A stretch of 64,000 nucleotides of DNA from CAWBQO01 sp963790965 (GTDB lineage Bacteria > Bacteroidota > Rhodothermia > Rhodothermales > DASSAV01). This document shows, one piece after another, positions 53,934 to 63,567 of the stretch. Every line of letters starts with the position of its first letter. The first letter of the stretch is position 1. The stretch covers positions 558,001 through 622,000 of the forward strand of contig CAWBQO010000003.1 of assembly GCA_963790965.1 (NCBI GenBank), written 5' to 3'. The notes beneath the pieces are model-generated. The model saw only the letters and a list, made by a program, of their open reading frames with translations. It was not told the origin of the DNA and ran no database searches. A program made the translations under genes and the position numbers.

Positions 53934-56483
53934 CTACGTGGCGAGTGCGTCTTCCTGGCGGTATGTTTCGACGTGACTTTCGTTAGAAGCCGTGTCGGAC
54001 GGCAGCGTAAGGCGTGCGATGGTGCCTTGCTCCGGATGGCTGTAGATCTGAAGCAGGTCGGGACGGTTGTACAGCCGGTCGAGTCGCGCCTGCACGTTCC
54101 GCAGCCCAATGCCGTAGAACGACGTGCGCGCGGAATCTTCCGGGTTGAACAACGCCGGAATGCCGATGCCGGTGTCGGTCACGGTGATGCTGGCCCCGCC
54201 CTCGCTGCGCGCCTGCGCTTCGATCCGCACGACGCCTCCTCCGCGCCGCTTCTCGATGCCATGCTTGACCGCGTTCTCTATGAGCGTCTGGAGGGTGAAA
54301 GCGGGAATCGGAAAACCAAGGAGTGCCTCGTCTACGGCAGTTTCGACCTTGAGCTTTTGTCCGAATCGTGCGTGTTCGATCGCGAGGTAGTGATTAACGA
54401 GCGCAAGTTCCGTCTCCAGCGGTACGAAAGACTGACCGCCGGTTCGAAGAATGTGTCGGAAGATCGCGGCGAGGTGTTCGACCGTTTTCTCCGCATCGTC
54501 GGGCTTTTCCTCGATCAGTGCGACGATGGTGTTCAGGGCATTGAACAGGAAGTGCGGGTTGATCTGAGCGCGAAGGGCGACCAGCTGCGCCTCTGCGGTC
54601 TCGCGAACGAGCGCTCGCTCCCGCTCGACCAGGTTCAGCCTTTCAACGGCAAGCGCGAGCTGGCTGCTGAGCGCCCGGATAAGATCGAGGTCTTCCAGGT
54701 TGTAAACGGCGCGGCGGAGGCGTTTACGCGCGAGCAGCAGGAGTCCGATGGGCTGCGACTCGCCGAGCACGGGGACGGCCAGAATGGCACCGCGCTCCTC
54801 CAGCAAAGCGGCGTATTCTCGCGGCAGCGTGCTTTCATTCAGTTCCGGACTGCGCGACCAGATGCGGCCTTCTTCCTCAAAAGGATGCCAGATGAGCGAG
54901 AACAGGCGCTCCGTAATGTAGGGCGGCTCCGGGCGGTAAGACGCCGACATCCACGGCGCGCCGGGGCCTGGACGGAGAAAGAGGACGGCCGACCGGACGC
55001 GGAACGCTTCGCCGACGGCGCGGGCGGTTTCGTTCATCAATTCGGCCGGAGAGACGATGGTTCGCATCCGGTCCAGAAAACGGCTGATTGCTTGCCGCGT
55101 GCGCTGGCGTTCGGACGTAAAGAACATCTCGGACCATGTTCGCACCCTGCGCCCGATGCGTTCAAAGACAAAGAGCAGAACGACCACGTAAATGCCCGCT
55201 ACGAGGTTGCGCGGGAAATCCGGGCGGATCATGTAAGGCTGCATGAGCCACATGCCGCCGACGAAAAGGAAAAAGATGATCCCGAGAACGGTCAGGTAGG
55301 CCACGCCGCGCGTGAGCACTTGATTCAGCTTGCCGTGCCGCAGCGTTGCGAGGCTGACGAGTAGCACGGGCGCGACTGCCAGCAACTGCGTGCCGACCAC
55401 GAGCCAGCCCGCGAGTCGGTCCGTCACGCCGCCGAGCACGGGGATCGTTCCAAGGACGGAGAGCGCAGCCGGAAGCGCCAGCCCGAGCGTGATGAGGCTA
55501 CCAGTCCGGTTCCAGGAAAGGAGCGGATCGTCGGGGTTGTCCTGACGGCTGGCAAGGTGGTGGCTCAGGACCGCCGCGGCGGAGGCGGCGATGTACCAGC
55601 AGGCGTAGAAAAGGATCGGGCCGATGAGGCCGGACTGCGTGAAAGGCCCCAGCGGCCCGAGCACCGTCGTCGAGATCGCGGCAACGAGGAGGACGATGGT
55701 GGGCGTGAAAAGCAGCAGATGTCCGGCGAGGCCGCCGCGAACCGGAATGAAGTTCGTGTCATCGGCAACTTTCGAGAGCAGCAGCGCGGGAAAGCCGATC
55801 CACCCGACCAGGCCCACGAGCGTCAGCGCCTGAAAAGCGGTGTAGTACGCGCTGCCGGTCGTCATGGGCGGGCCGAGCAGTTCAATGCTCAGCAGCCGCA
55901 CGATGTTGGACGTCATCCACAGCGACGAAAGCACGATGAGGATGAGCGACGAGAGCGCGGCTCGCGAACGTACCGCCAGCGGCAGCGCAATGATCAGCCC
56001 GAGAACGTGGAGAAACGCCGCGAGCATGAACCCCCAGATCGCGAACTGCCAGACGGCGGACGACAGCGGATATAGGAACGTCGGGTACCGGGACGTTCGG
56101 ACGCGAAAGTCGAAGATCTCGTCTCCGCGAAGGACGGAGTAGGTGTGTACCGATCCCGGTTCGATGCCTTCAACCGCATGACGCAGGTCAGCCGCGTTGA
56201 AGTACTGATGGTAATCCAGTTCGTAGAACACGTCGCGGTTGCGAACGCCGGCTTCCGCCGCAGGACCGCGCGGGAAAACGTACGCCGCGACGATCTTGCC
56301 GTTGTCATCGTTCCAGAAGACCCAGTCGTAACTCTGCACCGTTGCGCGGGCGGCACCGGCGCTAACAAAGCGCGAGACCTCGACCCAGTCCGACACAACC
56401 CGGCCGACGGGTAGCAGGGCCACGAGGGGCACGAGCAGAACCAGCGCGCGGAAGCTTCGGAGACGGCGCATTATCGCGAACAA
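53934..56483 (-). CDS. LytS-type sensor histidine kinase with N-terminal PDZ-like and GAF domains
   Basis: 849 aa. After a membrane anchor (about 10-30), a PDZ-like periplasmic region (about 60-130: AYVFPRGPAAEAGVRNRDVFYELD in parts, then VHTYSVLRGDE) precedes about eight further membrane segments (about 145-440). A GAF-like domain (about 470-610) and the LytS kinase core follow: H644 in QINPHFLFNALNTI, N-box TLIENAVKHGIEKRR, G-box TDTGIGIP and YGIGLRNVQARL. It phosphorylates the adjacent LytTR regulator. PDZ domains in LytS kinases are less usual and could sense misfolded or processed envelope proteins. Confidence 0.9.
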   Translation of the reverse strand: MFAIMRRLRSFRALVLLVPLVALLPVGRVVSDWVEVSRFVSAGAARATVQSYDWVFWNDDNGKIVAAYVFPRGPAAEAGVRNRDVFYELDYHQYFNAADLRHAVEGIEPGSVHTYSVLRGDEIFDFRVRTSRYPTFLYPLSSAVWQFAIWGFMLAAFLHVLGLIIALPLAVRSRAALSSLILIVLSSLWMTSNIVRLLSIELLGPPMTTGSAYYTAFQALTLVGLVGWIGFPALLLSKVADDTNFIPVRGGLAGHLLLFTPTIVLLVAAISTTVLGPLGPFTQSGLIGPILFYACWYIAASAAAVLSHHLASRQDNPDDPLLSWNRTGSLITLGLALPAALSVLGTIPVLGGVTDRLAGWLVVGTQLLAVAPVLLVSLATLRHGKLNQVLTRGVAYLTVLGIIFFLFVGGMWLMQPYMIRPDFPRNLVAGIYVVVLLFVFERIGRRVRTWSEMFFTSERQRTRQAISRFLDRMRTIVSPAELMNETARAVGEAFRVRSAVLFLRPGPGAPWMSASYRPEPPYITERLFSLIWHPFEEEGRIWSRSPELNESTLPREYAALLEERGAILAVPVLGESQPIGLLLLARKRLRRAVYNLEDLDLIRALSSQLALAVERLNLVERERALVRETAEAQLVALRAQINPHFLFNALNTIVALIEEKPDDAEKTVEHLAAIFRHILRTGGQSFVPLETELALVNHYLAIEHARFGQKLKVETAVDEALLGFPIPAFTLQTLIENAVKHGIEKRRGGGVVRIEAQARSEGGASITVTDTGIGIPALFNPEDSARTSFYGIGLRNVQARLDRLYNRPDLLQIYSHPEQGTIARLTLPSDTASNESHVETYRQEDALAT

Positions 56484-56623
56484 TCGGCCGGATGGAGGGT
56501 GAACAACGAACCGTCAGGAGGCAAGCCGTTACCGTCCCGTGACCAGTCTGAACACCGGATGAAGCATCTGCGTTCCGACGGTGCATCCAGGTACTCTATT
56601 TACAACGACAAGAGTGAAACCGA

Positions 56624-57457
56624 GTGGCCCCTTCCATCATCGACACACATGCGCACCTGTACGACCCCAAGTTCGACGCCGACCGCGATGCGACCGTTGC
56701 CCGAGCACGTGAGGCGGGTGTGAAGGCGGTCCTGCTTCCCGCGGTGGATCTGCCTTCAATCGAGAAGGCCATTGCGCTTTGCGAAAAGGAGCCGGGTTTC
56801 TTCTACGCAATGGCGGCCCTGCATCCGTCGGAGACCGCCGAGGCGACGGCAGCCGACTTCGACCGCGTGGCCGCCTGGTGCCGGCATCCGGCCGTTGTGG
56901 CCGTCGGGGAGAGTGGGCTGGACTACTACTGGGACCGCACATTCGACGAAAAGCAACAGGAGTTCTTTCGAATGCACATTCGCCTCGCGGCGGAGGCGGG
57001 GCTGCCGCTCGTGTTGCATAACCGAGAGGCGTCTGAGGATCTGGTCCGCATTCTTCAGGAAGAGCGGGCGGCGATGGAGGATGCGAGCCGGCTCCGCGGC
57101 GTATTCCATTGCTTTGGTGGCCCGTCATGGGTGGCTGATGCGGCGCTCGAAATGGACTTCTTTTTGGGAATTGGGGGAACGCTTACCTTCAAAAACGGCG
57201 GCGTTCCGGCGGCCATCGAGAACGTGCCGCTGGAGCGCATCCTCCTCGAAACCGACGCGCCGTACCTCGCCCCTGTGCCGTTTCGCGGCAAGCGAAACGA
57301 GTCTGCCTATACCGCTTTCGTCGCCGCAAGGCTGGCGGAGGTGAAGGGCGTTTCTCTTGAAGTGGTGGCCGAGGTCACGACGAGAAATTCCATGCAGCTC
57401 TTCAATCTTCCGCTCTCCGTTTTGTCAGAAGGCGAAGTGAATAGCCGGCGTCCGTAG
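56624..57457 (+). CDS. TatD-family metal-dependent hydrolase
   Basis: 277 aa. Metal ligands of the TatD/YcfH fold: DTHAHLYD (7-14), the Glu in AVGESGLDYYW, LHNREA His, HCFGG and LETDAPYLAP. Such proteins are 3'-5' DNA exonucleases or D-Tyr-tRNA deacylase-like enzymes. The start is GTG at 56624, just before the first metal motif. Divergent from the LytS kinase gene. Confidence 0.92.
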   Translation: MAPSIIDTHAHLYDPKFDADRDATVARAREAGVKAVLLPAVDLPSIEKAIALCEKEPGFFYAMAALHPSETAEATAADFDRVAAWCRHPAVVAVGESGLDYYWDRTFDEKQQEFFRMHIRLAAEAGLPLVLHNREASEDLVRILQEERAAMEDASRLRGVFHCFGGPSWVADAALEMDFFLGIGGTLTFKNGGVPAAIENVPLERILLETDAPYLAPVPFRGKRNESAYTAFVAARLAEVKGVSLEVVAEVTTRNSMQLFNLPLSVLSEGEVNSRRP

Positions 57458-57476
57458 CGAACAGTCGGCATAAACG

Positions 57477-57512
57477 GCAAAGCCCCCGTCCGGCGAAGGA
57501 CAGGGGCTTTGC
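57477..57512. terminator. Bidirectional terminator hairpin between tatD and dnaK
   Basis: A 15-bp stem, GCAAAGCCCCCGTCC (57477-57491) with GGACAGGGGCTTTGC (57498-57512), has one C.A mismatch and a 6-base loop. It lies between convergent gene ends. The T-run is within the arm rather than after it, so strength is uncertain. Confidence 0.7.
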
Positions 57513-57542
57513 GCACGATCCGAAGTGCATCGGGTCAGGGAC

Positions 57543-59456
57543 CTACTTCTGCTCGTCTTCGTCGACGACCTCGTAGTCCACATCCCGCACTTCACCGTTG
57601 GTCGGCTCAGATGCGGCCGGTTCGCCGTCGGCCTCCGGAGGGGCGGCTTGCTGCTGCTGCGCCTGGTAAAGGTCCTGACTGGCATCCGCCCACGCCTGAT
57701 TGAGCTGCTCCGTAGCAGAATCGACCTCAGCCGCATTGCGGTTCTTGTGAACGTCCTTGAGCCGTTCGAGGGCCGCCTCGATCTTGGCGCGCTTCTCGGC
57801 AGGCAGCTTGTCGCCGTAATCCTTCAGGTTCTTCTCGGACTGGAAGATGAGCGAGTCGGCGGTGTTGAACTTGTCGACTTCCTCGCGGCGCTTCTTGTCT
57901 TCGCCGGCGTGCTGCTTCGCGTCCTGGCGCATCTTTTCGATCTCCGCCTCAGTGAGTCCGCTGGAGGCTTCGATACGGATCGACTGCTCCTTGTTCGTCG
58001 CTTTGTCCTTCGCCGAGACGTTCATGATGCCGTTGGCGTCGATGTCGAAGCTGACCTCGACCTGCGGCAAGCCGCGCGGTGCGGGAGGAATGCCGTCGAG
58101 GTGGAAGCGCCCGATGGAGCGGTTGTCGATCGCCATTGGCCTGTCGCCCTGGAGAACGTGAATCTCCACGGAAGGCTGGTTGTCCGACGCCGTCGAAAAG
58201 ACTTCCGACTTGCGGGTCGGGATGGTCGTGTTCGCGGTGATGAGCGGCGTCATAACGCCACCAAGCGTTTCGATGCCGAGGTTCAGCGGAGTCACGTCGA
58301 GCAGCACCACGTCGTGAACGTCGCCCGAAAGGACGCCGCCCTGGATAGCGGCACCGACGGCCACGACCTCATCCGGATTGACCGAGCGGTTCGGCTTCTT
58401 GCCGAAGAACTCCTCGACGGTTTTGAGGACGAGTGGCACGCGCGTGGAGCCGCCGACGAGAATGATTTCGTGTACATCCTCCTTCTTCAGTCCGGCGTCG
58501 CGCAGGGCCTTTTCCATCGGCGGAATCGTGCGATCAACGAGATCATGCACGAGCTGCTCGAACTTCGCCCGAGTCAAGTCGACCACGAGGTGCTTCGGAC
58601 CTTCGCTCGTAGCTGTGATGAACGGCAGGTTGACGGTGGTCTGTGCCGAGCTGGAAAGCTCGATCTTCGCCTTTTCGGCCGCTTCGCGCAGGCGCTGGAG
58701 GGCCATGGGGTCTTTGCGCAGGTCGACGCCTTCGTCGCGCTGGAACTCGTCCGCGAGGAAGTTGATGACGCGCTGGTCGAAGTCGTCGCCGCCGAGATGC
58801 GTGTCGCCGTTCGTGGATTTGACTTCGAAGACGCCTTCTCCAAGCTCGAGGATGGAGATGTCGTACGTGCCGCCGCCGAGGTCATAGACGGCGATCACGT
58901 GATCGGTATGATCCTTATCGAGGCCGTAGGCAAGCGCTGCGGCGGTCGGCTCGTTGATGATGCGCCGAACTTCGAGGCCGGCGATCTTTCCGGCTTCCTT
59001 CGTCGCCATTCGCTGTGCGTCGTTGAAGTAGGCCGGTACGGTGATGACGGCTTCCGTCACCTTTTCGCCGAGGTACTCTTCGGCCGTCTGTTTCAGGCGC
59101 TGCAGGATCATCGCGGACAGTTCCTGCGGCGTGTACTGGCGGTCGTTTACCTTGACGCGGGCCGTGCCCCCTTCGCCCTGCTCGACCTGATACGGTACGC
59201 TCTTCATCTCGCTCGACACTTCCTCGTAGCGGCGTCCCATGAAGCGCTTGATCGAGAAGATCGTGTTTGTCGGGTTCGTCACGGCCTGCCGTTTTGCAGG
59301 CGCGCCCACGAGCCGCTCTCCATCTTTCTTAAAGGCAACGACGCTCGGGGTCGTGCGCGCGCCTTCCGGATTCGGAATAACAACCGGCTCCTGCGCCTCC
59401 ATAACGGAGACGACCGAGTTGGTCGTACCGAGATCGATTCCTATGATTTTTCCCAT
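57543..59456 (-). CDS. dnaK: Molecular chaperone DnaK (Hsp70)
   Basis: 637 aa. ATP-dependent foldase. The ATPase half (1-385) begins [18 protein letters not shown] and carries [21 protein letters not shown] and [10 protein letters not shown]. The substrate domain has [16 protein letters not shown]; the C-terminal lid ends in acidic [13 protein letters not shown]. The start is the ATG at 59456, exactly at the universal N-terminus. It works with DnaJ and GrpE (2616-4430) but stands alone here, far from them. Confidence 0.97.
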   Translation of the reverse strand: MGKIIGIDLGTTNSVVSVMEAQEPVVIPNPEGARTTPSVVAFKKDGERLVGAPAKRQAVTNPTNTIFSIKRFMGRRYEEVSSEMKSVPYQVEQGEGGTARVKVNDRQYTPQELSAMILQRLKQTAEEYLGEKVTEAVITVPAYFNDAQRMATKEAGKIAGLEVRRIINEPTAAALAYGLDKDHTDHVIAVYDLGGGTYDISILELGEGVFEVKSTNGDTHLGGDDFDQRVINFLADEFQRDEGVDLRKDPMALQRLREAAEKAKIELSSSAQTTVNLPFITATSEGPKHLVVDLTRAKFEQLVHDLVDRTIPPMEKALRDAGLKKEDVHEIILVGGSTRVPLVLKTVEEFFGKKPNRSVNPDEVVAVGAAIQGGVLSGDVHDVVLLDVTPLNLGIETLGGVMTPLITANTTIPTRKSEVFSTASDNQPSVEIHVLQGDRPMAIDNRSIGRFHLDGIPPAPRGLPQVEVSFDIDANGIMNVSAKDKATNKEQSIRIEASSGLTEAEIEKMRQDAKQHAGEDKKRREEVDKFNTADSLIFQSEKNLKDYGDKLPAEKRAKIEAALERLKDVHKNRNAAEVDSATEQLNQAWADASQDLYQAQQQQAAPPEADGEPAASEPTNGEVRDVDYEVVDEDEQK

Positions 59457-59480
59457 GTCTAAGCTTTCGTTGTGTTTAAG

Positions 59481-59508
59481 CGTATAAAGTCTCAGCGGCA
59501 AGAGGCAA
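59481..59508 (-). promoter_or_regulatory. Candidate promoter for dnaK
   Basis: On the minus strand, TTGCCT (59508-59503), a 16-base spacer and TATACG (59486-59481) lie 25 bases before the ATG. A full CIRCE operator is not found nearby; a lone GAGTGTGCCAA half at about 59600 is not convincing. Confidence 0.35.
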
Positions 59509-59735
59509 TCAGCCACAGCTGACAATCTGTCCTCTCCTTCGCCGTTGCCTTACAAGATTCAAACAGGGTGCCGAAACGTGAATTCCGACAGATTGGCACA
59601 CTCTCAGGTGGAAGGGGTGTCGTAGCCGCTCGGATTGCAGTAATTTGCAGGCAGACAGAGAAGATTCGCGGATGCAATTAGGTATCGTTCAGGTGAACAC
59701 CCTATATTTTGCGGATCTGCCAGCGCTTGAAGTTG

Positions 59736-60329
59736 ATGCGACACGTTCCAAACGCTCTGACGATAACGAGAATCCTGGTGACGCCGGTCCTGCTGGCGCT
59801 GCTCCTGTCCGGCACGTTCATGGGCCAGGCATGGGCCTTCGTGCTCTTCGTTTTTGCAGCGATTTCGGATTACCTCGACGGGAAGATCGCCCGGTCCTTC
59901 AAGGTGCCCTCGCGGCTCGGTCAGTTCCTCGACCCGTTTGCGGATAAGGTGCTCGTGATCGGGACGTTTGTGGCGCTGGTGATTCTCATTCCGGACACCG
60001 TCACTTGGTGGGGAGTCGTGCTGATCGCGCTACGGGATTTTGCCGTTACGGCGCTCCGTTCGCGCGCGGAATCGCAGGGGCGGAGCCTTCGCACGCTCGG
60101 CATTGCGCGGACAAAGACCGGCGTTCAACTCACTTTCTTGATTGTCACGTTGCTGCTGCTCGTCGTTGAAAAGATCAACGGGCCGCTCGGGGAGCCTGGT
60201 CGCTGGCTCCTGCACGTCAGCATCCTTCCTTTCTTGTTCTTCCTGGGCGTCGTCCTCTTTACGGTGTATACGGGTTTCGTCTATGCCGTGCGGCAGGAGT
60301 ACACCACTTCTGCGAAGTCGAATGGTTAG
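59736..60329 (+). CDS. pgsA: CDP-diacylglycerol-glycerol-3-phosphate 3-phosphatidyltransferase
   Basis: 197 aa. Integral membrane enzyme making phosphatidylglycerol phosphate. The CDP-alcohol phosphatidyltransferase motif is complete: DG-x2-AR-x8-G-x3-D-x3-D in DYLDGKIARS, then RLGQFLDPFADK (about 45-72). Five or so hydrophobic helices. A TATATTTTG sequence (59702-59710) before the gene resembles a Bacteroidota -7 element. The ATG at 59736 begins the family N-terminus NALTITRI. Overlaps pyrE by 8 bases. Confidence 0.92.
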   Translation: MRHVPNALTITRILVTPVLLALLLSGTFMGQAWAFVLFVFAAISDYLDGKIARSFKVPSRLGQFLDPFADKVLVIGTFVALVILIPDTVTWWGVVLIALRDFAVTALRSRAESQGRSLRTLGIARTKTGVQLTFLIVTLLLLVVEKINGPLGEPGRWLLHVSILPFLFFLGVVLFTVYTGFVYAVRQEYTTSAKSNG

Positions 60330-60984
60330 TCCGACTTCCGCCCGGGAGGCGCTCGCGTACGAGCTTCTGCGCATCGGTGCCGTGTCGGTGAACCCTCACG
60401 AGCCGTTCACGTGGGCATCAGGGTTGCGCAGTCCGATCTACTGCGACAATAGGCTTACGATTTCCTATCCGGCGGTCCGCAGATTGATAACGGAAGGCTG
60501 GGCGTTCCGGATCGAGGCGGAGCGCCTGCAGACGGAAGTCGTGGCGGGAACGGCGACGGCGGGCATTCCGCACGCGGCCTGGCTGGCGCATCATCTCGAC
60601 GTGCCGATGGTGTATGTCCGTTCGGGAGAGAAGGGACACGGGCGTGGAAAGCAGATCGAAGGCGTCCTTCGAACAGGGCAGCGGCTCCTCCTCGTCGAGG
60701 ATTTGATTTCGACCGGCGGATCGTCGCTCTCCGCGGTGGCTGCTTTGCGCGAGGCGGGCGCGGTTGTCGACACGGTGTTCGCGATCTTCTCGTATGAATT
60801 TCCCGCCGCTGAGGAGGCATTCGCCAGGGAAGCGGTGCGCTATTTTCCGCTCGTCGGATATTCGGATGTGCTCGCCGCCGCTGTGCGCACGGAAGCGTTG
60901 CGTCCGGAAGAGGCCCGTGTGCTTTCTTCGTGGAGGCAGGATCCCTTCGCATGGTCAGAGCGATACAAGGCGGAGCATTCCTGA
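60322..60984 (+). CDS. pyrE: Orotate phosphoribosyltransferase
   Basis: 220 aa. Forms OMP from orotate and PRPP in pyrimidine synthesis. The PRPP-binding loop LLLVEDLISTGGSSL (about 115-129) is the type I PRTase signature; FTWASGLRSPIYCDNR (about 29-44) and VRSGEKGHGRGKQIEG are OPRT blocks. The ATG at 60322 overlaps the pgsA end; the longer open frame upstream is Ser/Arg-rich and not part of the family. Confidence 0.93.
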   Translation: MVSPTSAREALAYELLRIGAVSVNPHEPFTWASGLRSPIYCDNRLTISYPAVRRLITEGWAFRIEAERLQTEVVAGTATAGIPHAAWLAHHLDVPMVYVRSGEKGHGRGKQIEGVLRTGQRLLLVEDLISTGGSSLSAVAALREAGAVVDTVFAIFSYEFPAAEEAFAREAVRYFPLVGYSDVLAAAVRTEALRPEEARVLSSWRQDPFAWSERYKAEHS

Positions 60985-61016
60985 CGGCGGCAGCGCTACT
61001 GATCATCGAGAGGCTT

Positions 61017-62273
61017 ATGAAGGCAGTTATCGTCACAGTTGGCGACGAAATACTTATTGGGCAGATCACCAACACGAACGCATCGTGGATCGGGGAGCAG
61101 CTCGGATTCACGGGCATCGACGTCGTACAACACGTCTCCGTGGGAGATACGCGAGAGGCGATTATCCTTCAGCTGGACGACGCCTTCCGGCGGGCGGAAC
61201 TGGTCGTCGTGACCGGCGGCCTCGGTCCCACGCACGACGACATCACGAAACTCGCCGTCGCGGACTACTTCGGCTTCGGCCTTCAACTTGACGAGAGCGT
61301 TCTGGAAGCGATCCGCCTCAGATTCCAGAAGCGGGGCCGGACGATGCCGGAAAGCAACCGCATCCAGGCGATGGTGCCCGAATCCTTTGCCGTGCTGCCA
61401 AACCCGGTCGGCACCGCACCCGGCCTCTGGTTTGCCGACGAGCAGGAAGGGCGTGAGCGGCTGCTGGTCGTGACGCCCGGCGTACCCCACGAGATGCGTC
61501 ATCTGATGACCCACGAAGCCTTGCCGAGGCTCCGGGAGCACAAGGGCCTTCGCATCATCGCACATCGGAATTTGCTCACAACGGGTATCGGCGAATCGGC
61601 GCTGCAGGAGAAGATCGGCGACCTGTCTGCCTTTCTTGCGCCGGATCTGCGGCTTGCGTTTCTTCCGAATGCCAGCGGCGTGCGGCTCCGCCTGACGGCG
61701 CATGGTGAGACGTCGGCGGACGTAAAAGACCGACTCGACCGCTTTGAAGCTTTTCTGCGAAGCCGTATCGAGAAGTATATTTTTGGGATGAACGACGACA
61801 CGCTCGAAGGCGTCGTGGGGAAACTTCTGTTGGAGCGCGGGCTGACCGTGGCGGTGGCGGAGAGCTGCACCGGCGGCTATGTGCTCAATCGGCTCACGAA
61901 TGCCGCCGGAGCTTCCGCGTATGTAATTGGCGGGGTGGTTGCGTACTGCAACCAGGTCAAAAGAGAAGTGCTGGGTGTCGACGCTGACGTTCTGGCGGAG
62001 GAGGGGGCGGTTAGCGAAAAGGTGGCGCAGCAAATGGCTGCCGGCATCCGAGAGCGCCTCGGCACGAGCATCGGCGTTTCTACGACAGGCATCGCAGGCC
62101 CCACGGGCGGAACGCCGGAGAAGCCGGTGGGGCTTGTGTGGGTCGGCTATGCAGATGAGAAGGAGGTGAAGGCTTTTCGTTTTCAGCTTGCGGAAGAGCG
62201 TTTGCTCAACAAAGAACTTACAAACACGGCGGTTCTCGATCTTATTCGCATACACCTGCTTGGCCGCGGCTGA
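61017..62273 (+). CDS. cinA: CinA family protein (nicotinamide-nucleotide amidase/MoCF domain)
   Basis: 418 aa. An N-terminal MoeA/MogA-like domain (1-170) with AVIVTVGDEILIGQITNTN and VVTGGLGPTHDD; the C-terminal CinA domain (about 260-415) has AVAESCTGGYVLNRLTN and VSTTGIAGPTGGTPEKPVG. In many bacteria CinA deamidates NMN to NaMN and its gene sits next to recA, as here. The ATG at 61017 follows a GAGAGG site. A 194-bp gap separates it from recA. Confidence 0.93.
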   Translation: MKAVIVTVGDEILIGQITNTNASWIGEQLGFTGIDVVQHVSVGDTREAIILQLDDAFRRAELVVVTGGLGPTHDDITKLAVADYFGFGLQLDESVLEAIRLRFQKRGRTMPESNRIQAMVPESFAVLPNPVGTAPGLWFADEQEGRERLLVVTPGVPHEMRHLMTHEALPRLREHKGLRIIAHRNLLTTGIGESALQEKIGDLSAFLAPDLRLAFLPNASGVRLRLTAHGETSADVKDRLDRFEAFLRSRIEKYIFGMNDDTLEGVVGKLLLERGLTVAVAESCTGGYVLNRLTNAAGASAYVIGGVVAYCNQVKREVLGVDADVLAEEGAVSEKVAQQMAAGIRERLGTSIGVSTTGIAGPTGGTPEKPVGLVWVGYADEKEVKAFRFQLAEERLLNKELTNTAVLDLIRIHLLGRG

Positions 62274-62467
62274 GTGTCCCCCTCCGGCACCCCAGCTTTC
62301 ATCCTGATATGACCTAAGTCAACAGCGTCTTAGCTAACCCATTCAATTCCAAGCGGATCGAGCAAAGCGCTATGACACGAGGGTGACACTCGGCCGCCTT
62401 AGCTTTCCACTTTCCCGAACAGTCGGCCGGAGAGGCCGACCTTAGACACACACTTGAAATCAATCTA
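62274..62467. promoter_or_regulatory. Leader and control region of recA
   Basis: The gap contains a perfect hairpin GTCGGCC (62422-62428)/GGCCGAC (62434-62440) with a 5-base loop just before recA, the TGAC-CTAA-GTCA symmetry at 62310-62321, and TAAGTCAACAGCGTCTTAG (62315-62333), which matches the right end of the 4428-4674 element at 16 of 19 bases. No known LexA box was recognised. Confidence 0.4.
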
Positions 62468-63514
62468 ATGGCAGACAACACTACGGCGAAGGCGAAAGCG
62501 CTCGATCTGGCTGTGAAGCAGATCGAGAAACAGTACGGCAAAGGCTCCATCATGCGTCTTGGCGACACGCCTCCGGTGGCGATCGATTCCATCCCGACGG
62601 GATCACTCGCACTCGACAGCGCGCTCGGCATCGGCGGGGTTCCGCGTGGACGTGTAATCGAGATTTACGGGCCGGAGTCGTCTGGCAAGACGACCCTTGC
62701 CACGCACATCATCGGAGAGGCGCAGCAGCTCGGCGGTACGTGCGCCTTCATCGACGCGGAGCACGCCTTTGACGCCATTTACGCCGGCAAGCTGGGCGTC
62801 AACATAGAAACGCTCATGATTTCGCAGCCGGACACGGGCGAGCAGGCGCTCAACATTTGCGACATGCTCGTCCGCAGTGGCGCCCTCGACGTGATCGTGA
62901 TCGACTCCGTGGCTGCGCTCGTGCCGCAGGCCGAGATCGAGGGCGACATGGGCGACAGCCACGTGGGACTTCAGGCGCGGCTCATGAGCCAGGCGCTCCG
63001 TAAACTTACCGGCACGATCAGCCGCACGAAGACGGTTTTGATCTTTATCAATCAGATTCGCGAGAAGATTGGCGTCATGTTCGGCAGCCCGGAAACGACC
63101 TCCGGTGGGCGCGCGCTGAAGTTCTACGCATCGGTGCGCATGGACATTCGCCGCATCGGCGCGGTGAAGGACGGGACCGACGTCGTGGGCAACCGCACGC
63201 GCGTGAAGGTGGTGAAGAACAAAGTCGCCCCCCCGTTTCGCGAGGCGGAGTTCGACATCATCTATAACGAAGGCATTTCGGCGCTCGGTGAGCTTGTTGA
63301 CCTGGCGGTGGATCAGGACGTCATTCAGAAGAGCGGATCGTGGTATGCCTACGGCGATGTGAAGATCGGGCAGGGTCGTGAGGCGGCGAAGTCGTTCTTG
63401 CGAGAGAATGTGGAAAAGCGCGCCGAGGTGAAGGCGATCGTCAAGGAGAACCTCGGCATGACCTCGAAGGTGCCGTCCGGTGATGCGGAGGCAGTCGTCA
63501 GCGAGGAAGAGTAG
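62468..63514 (+). CDS. recA: Recombinase RecA
   Basis: 348 aa. ATP-dependent strand-exchange protein and SOS coprotease. Walker [10 protein letters not shown] (68-76), the IDAEHAFD and [22 protein letters not shown] blocks (in parts) with L1/L2 loops, and the [19 protein letters not shown]2 segment (in parts: [14 protein letters not shown]). No intein. The C-terminal acidic tail is short (VVSEEE). Length is normal. Preceded by cinA and followed by a squalene/phytoene synthase-like gene. Confidence 0.97.
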   Translation: MADNTTAKAKALDLAVKQIEKQYGKGSIMRLGDTPPVAIDSIPTGSLALDSALGIGGVPRGRVIEIYGPESSGKTTLATHIIGEAQQLGGTCAFIDAEHAFDAIYAGKLGVNIETLMISQPDTGEQALNICDMLVRSGALDVIVIDSVAALVPQAEIEGDMGDSHVGLQARLMSQALRKLTGTISRTKTVLIFINQIREKIGVMFGSPETTSGGRALKFYASVRMDIRRIGAVKDGTDVVGNRTRVKVVKNKVAPPFREAEFDIIYNEGISALGELVDLAVDQDVIQKSGSWYAYGDVKIGQGREAAKSFLRENVEKRAEVKAIVKENLGMTSKVPSGDAEAVVSEEE

Positions 63515-63567
63515 AGAAAGCACCTCCTTGCGCGGCGGGGATGTGGCGGGCGAAAGGAAGGCAACAA

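Noticed and set aside
53085..55364. 759-codon plus-strand open frame opposite the LytS kinase and regulator
   Set aside because: It runs antisense to two well-recognised genes, has Arg-rich composition without family motifs, and is typical of high-GC shadow frames.
57525..59462. 645-codon plus-strand open frame opposite dnaK
   Set aside because: dnaK is certain on the other strand; long antisense frames opposite dnaK are a known artefact of its codon use.
59590..59612. CIRCE operator before dnaK
   Set aside because: Only one loose half (GAGTGTGCCAA on the minus strand) is present, with no matching inverted half at the right spacing.
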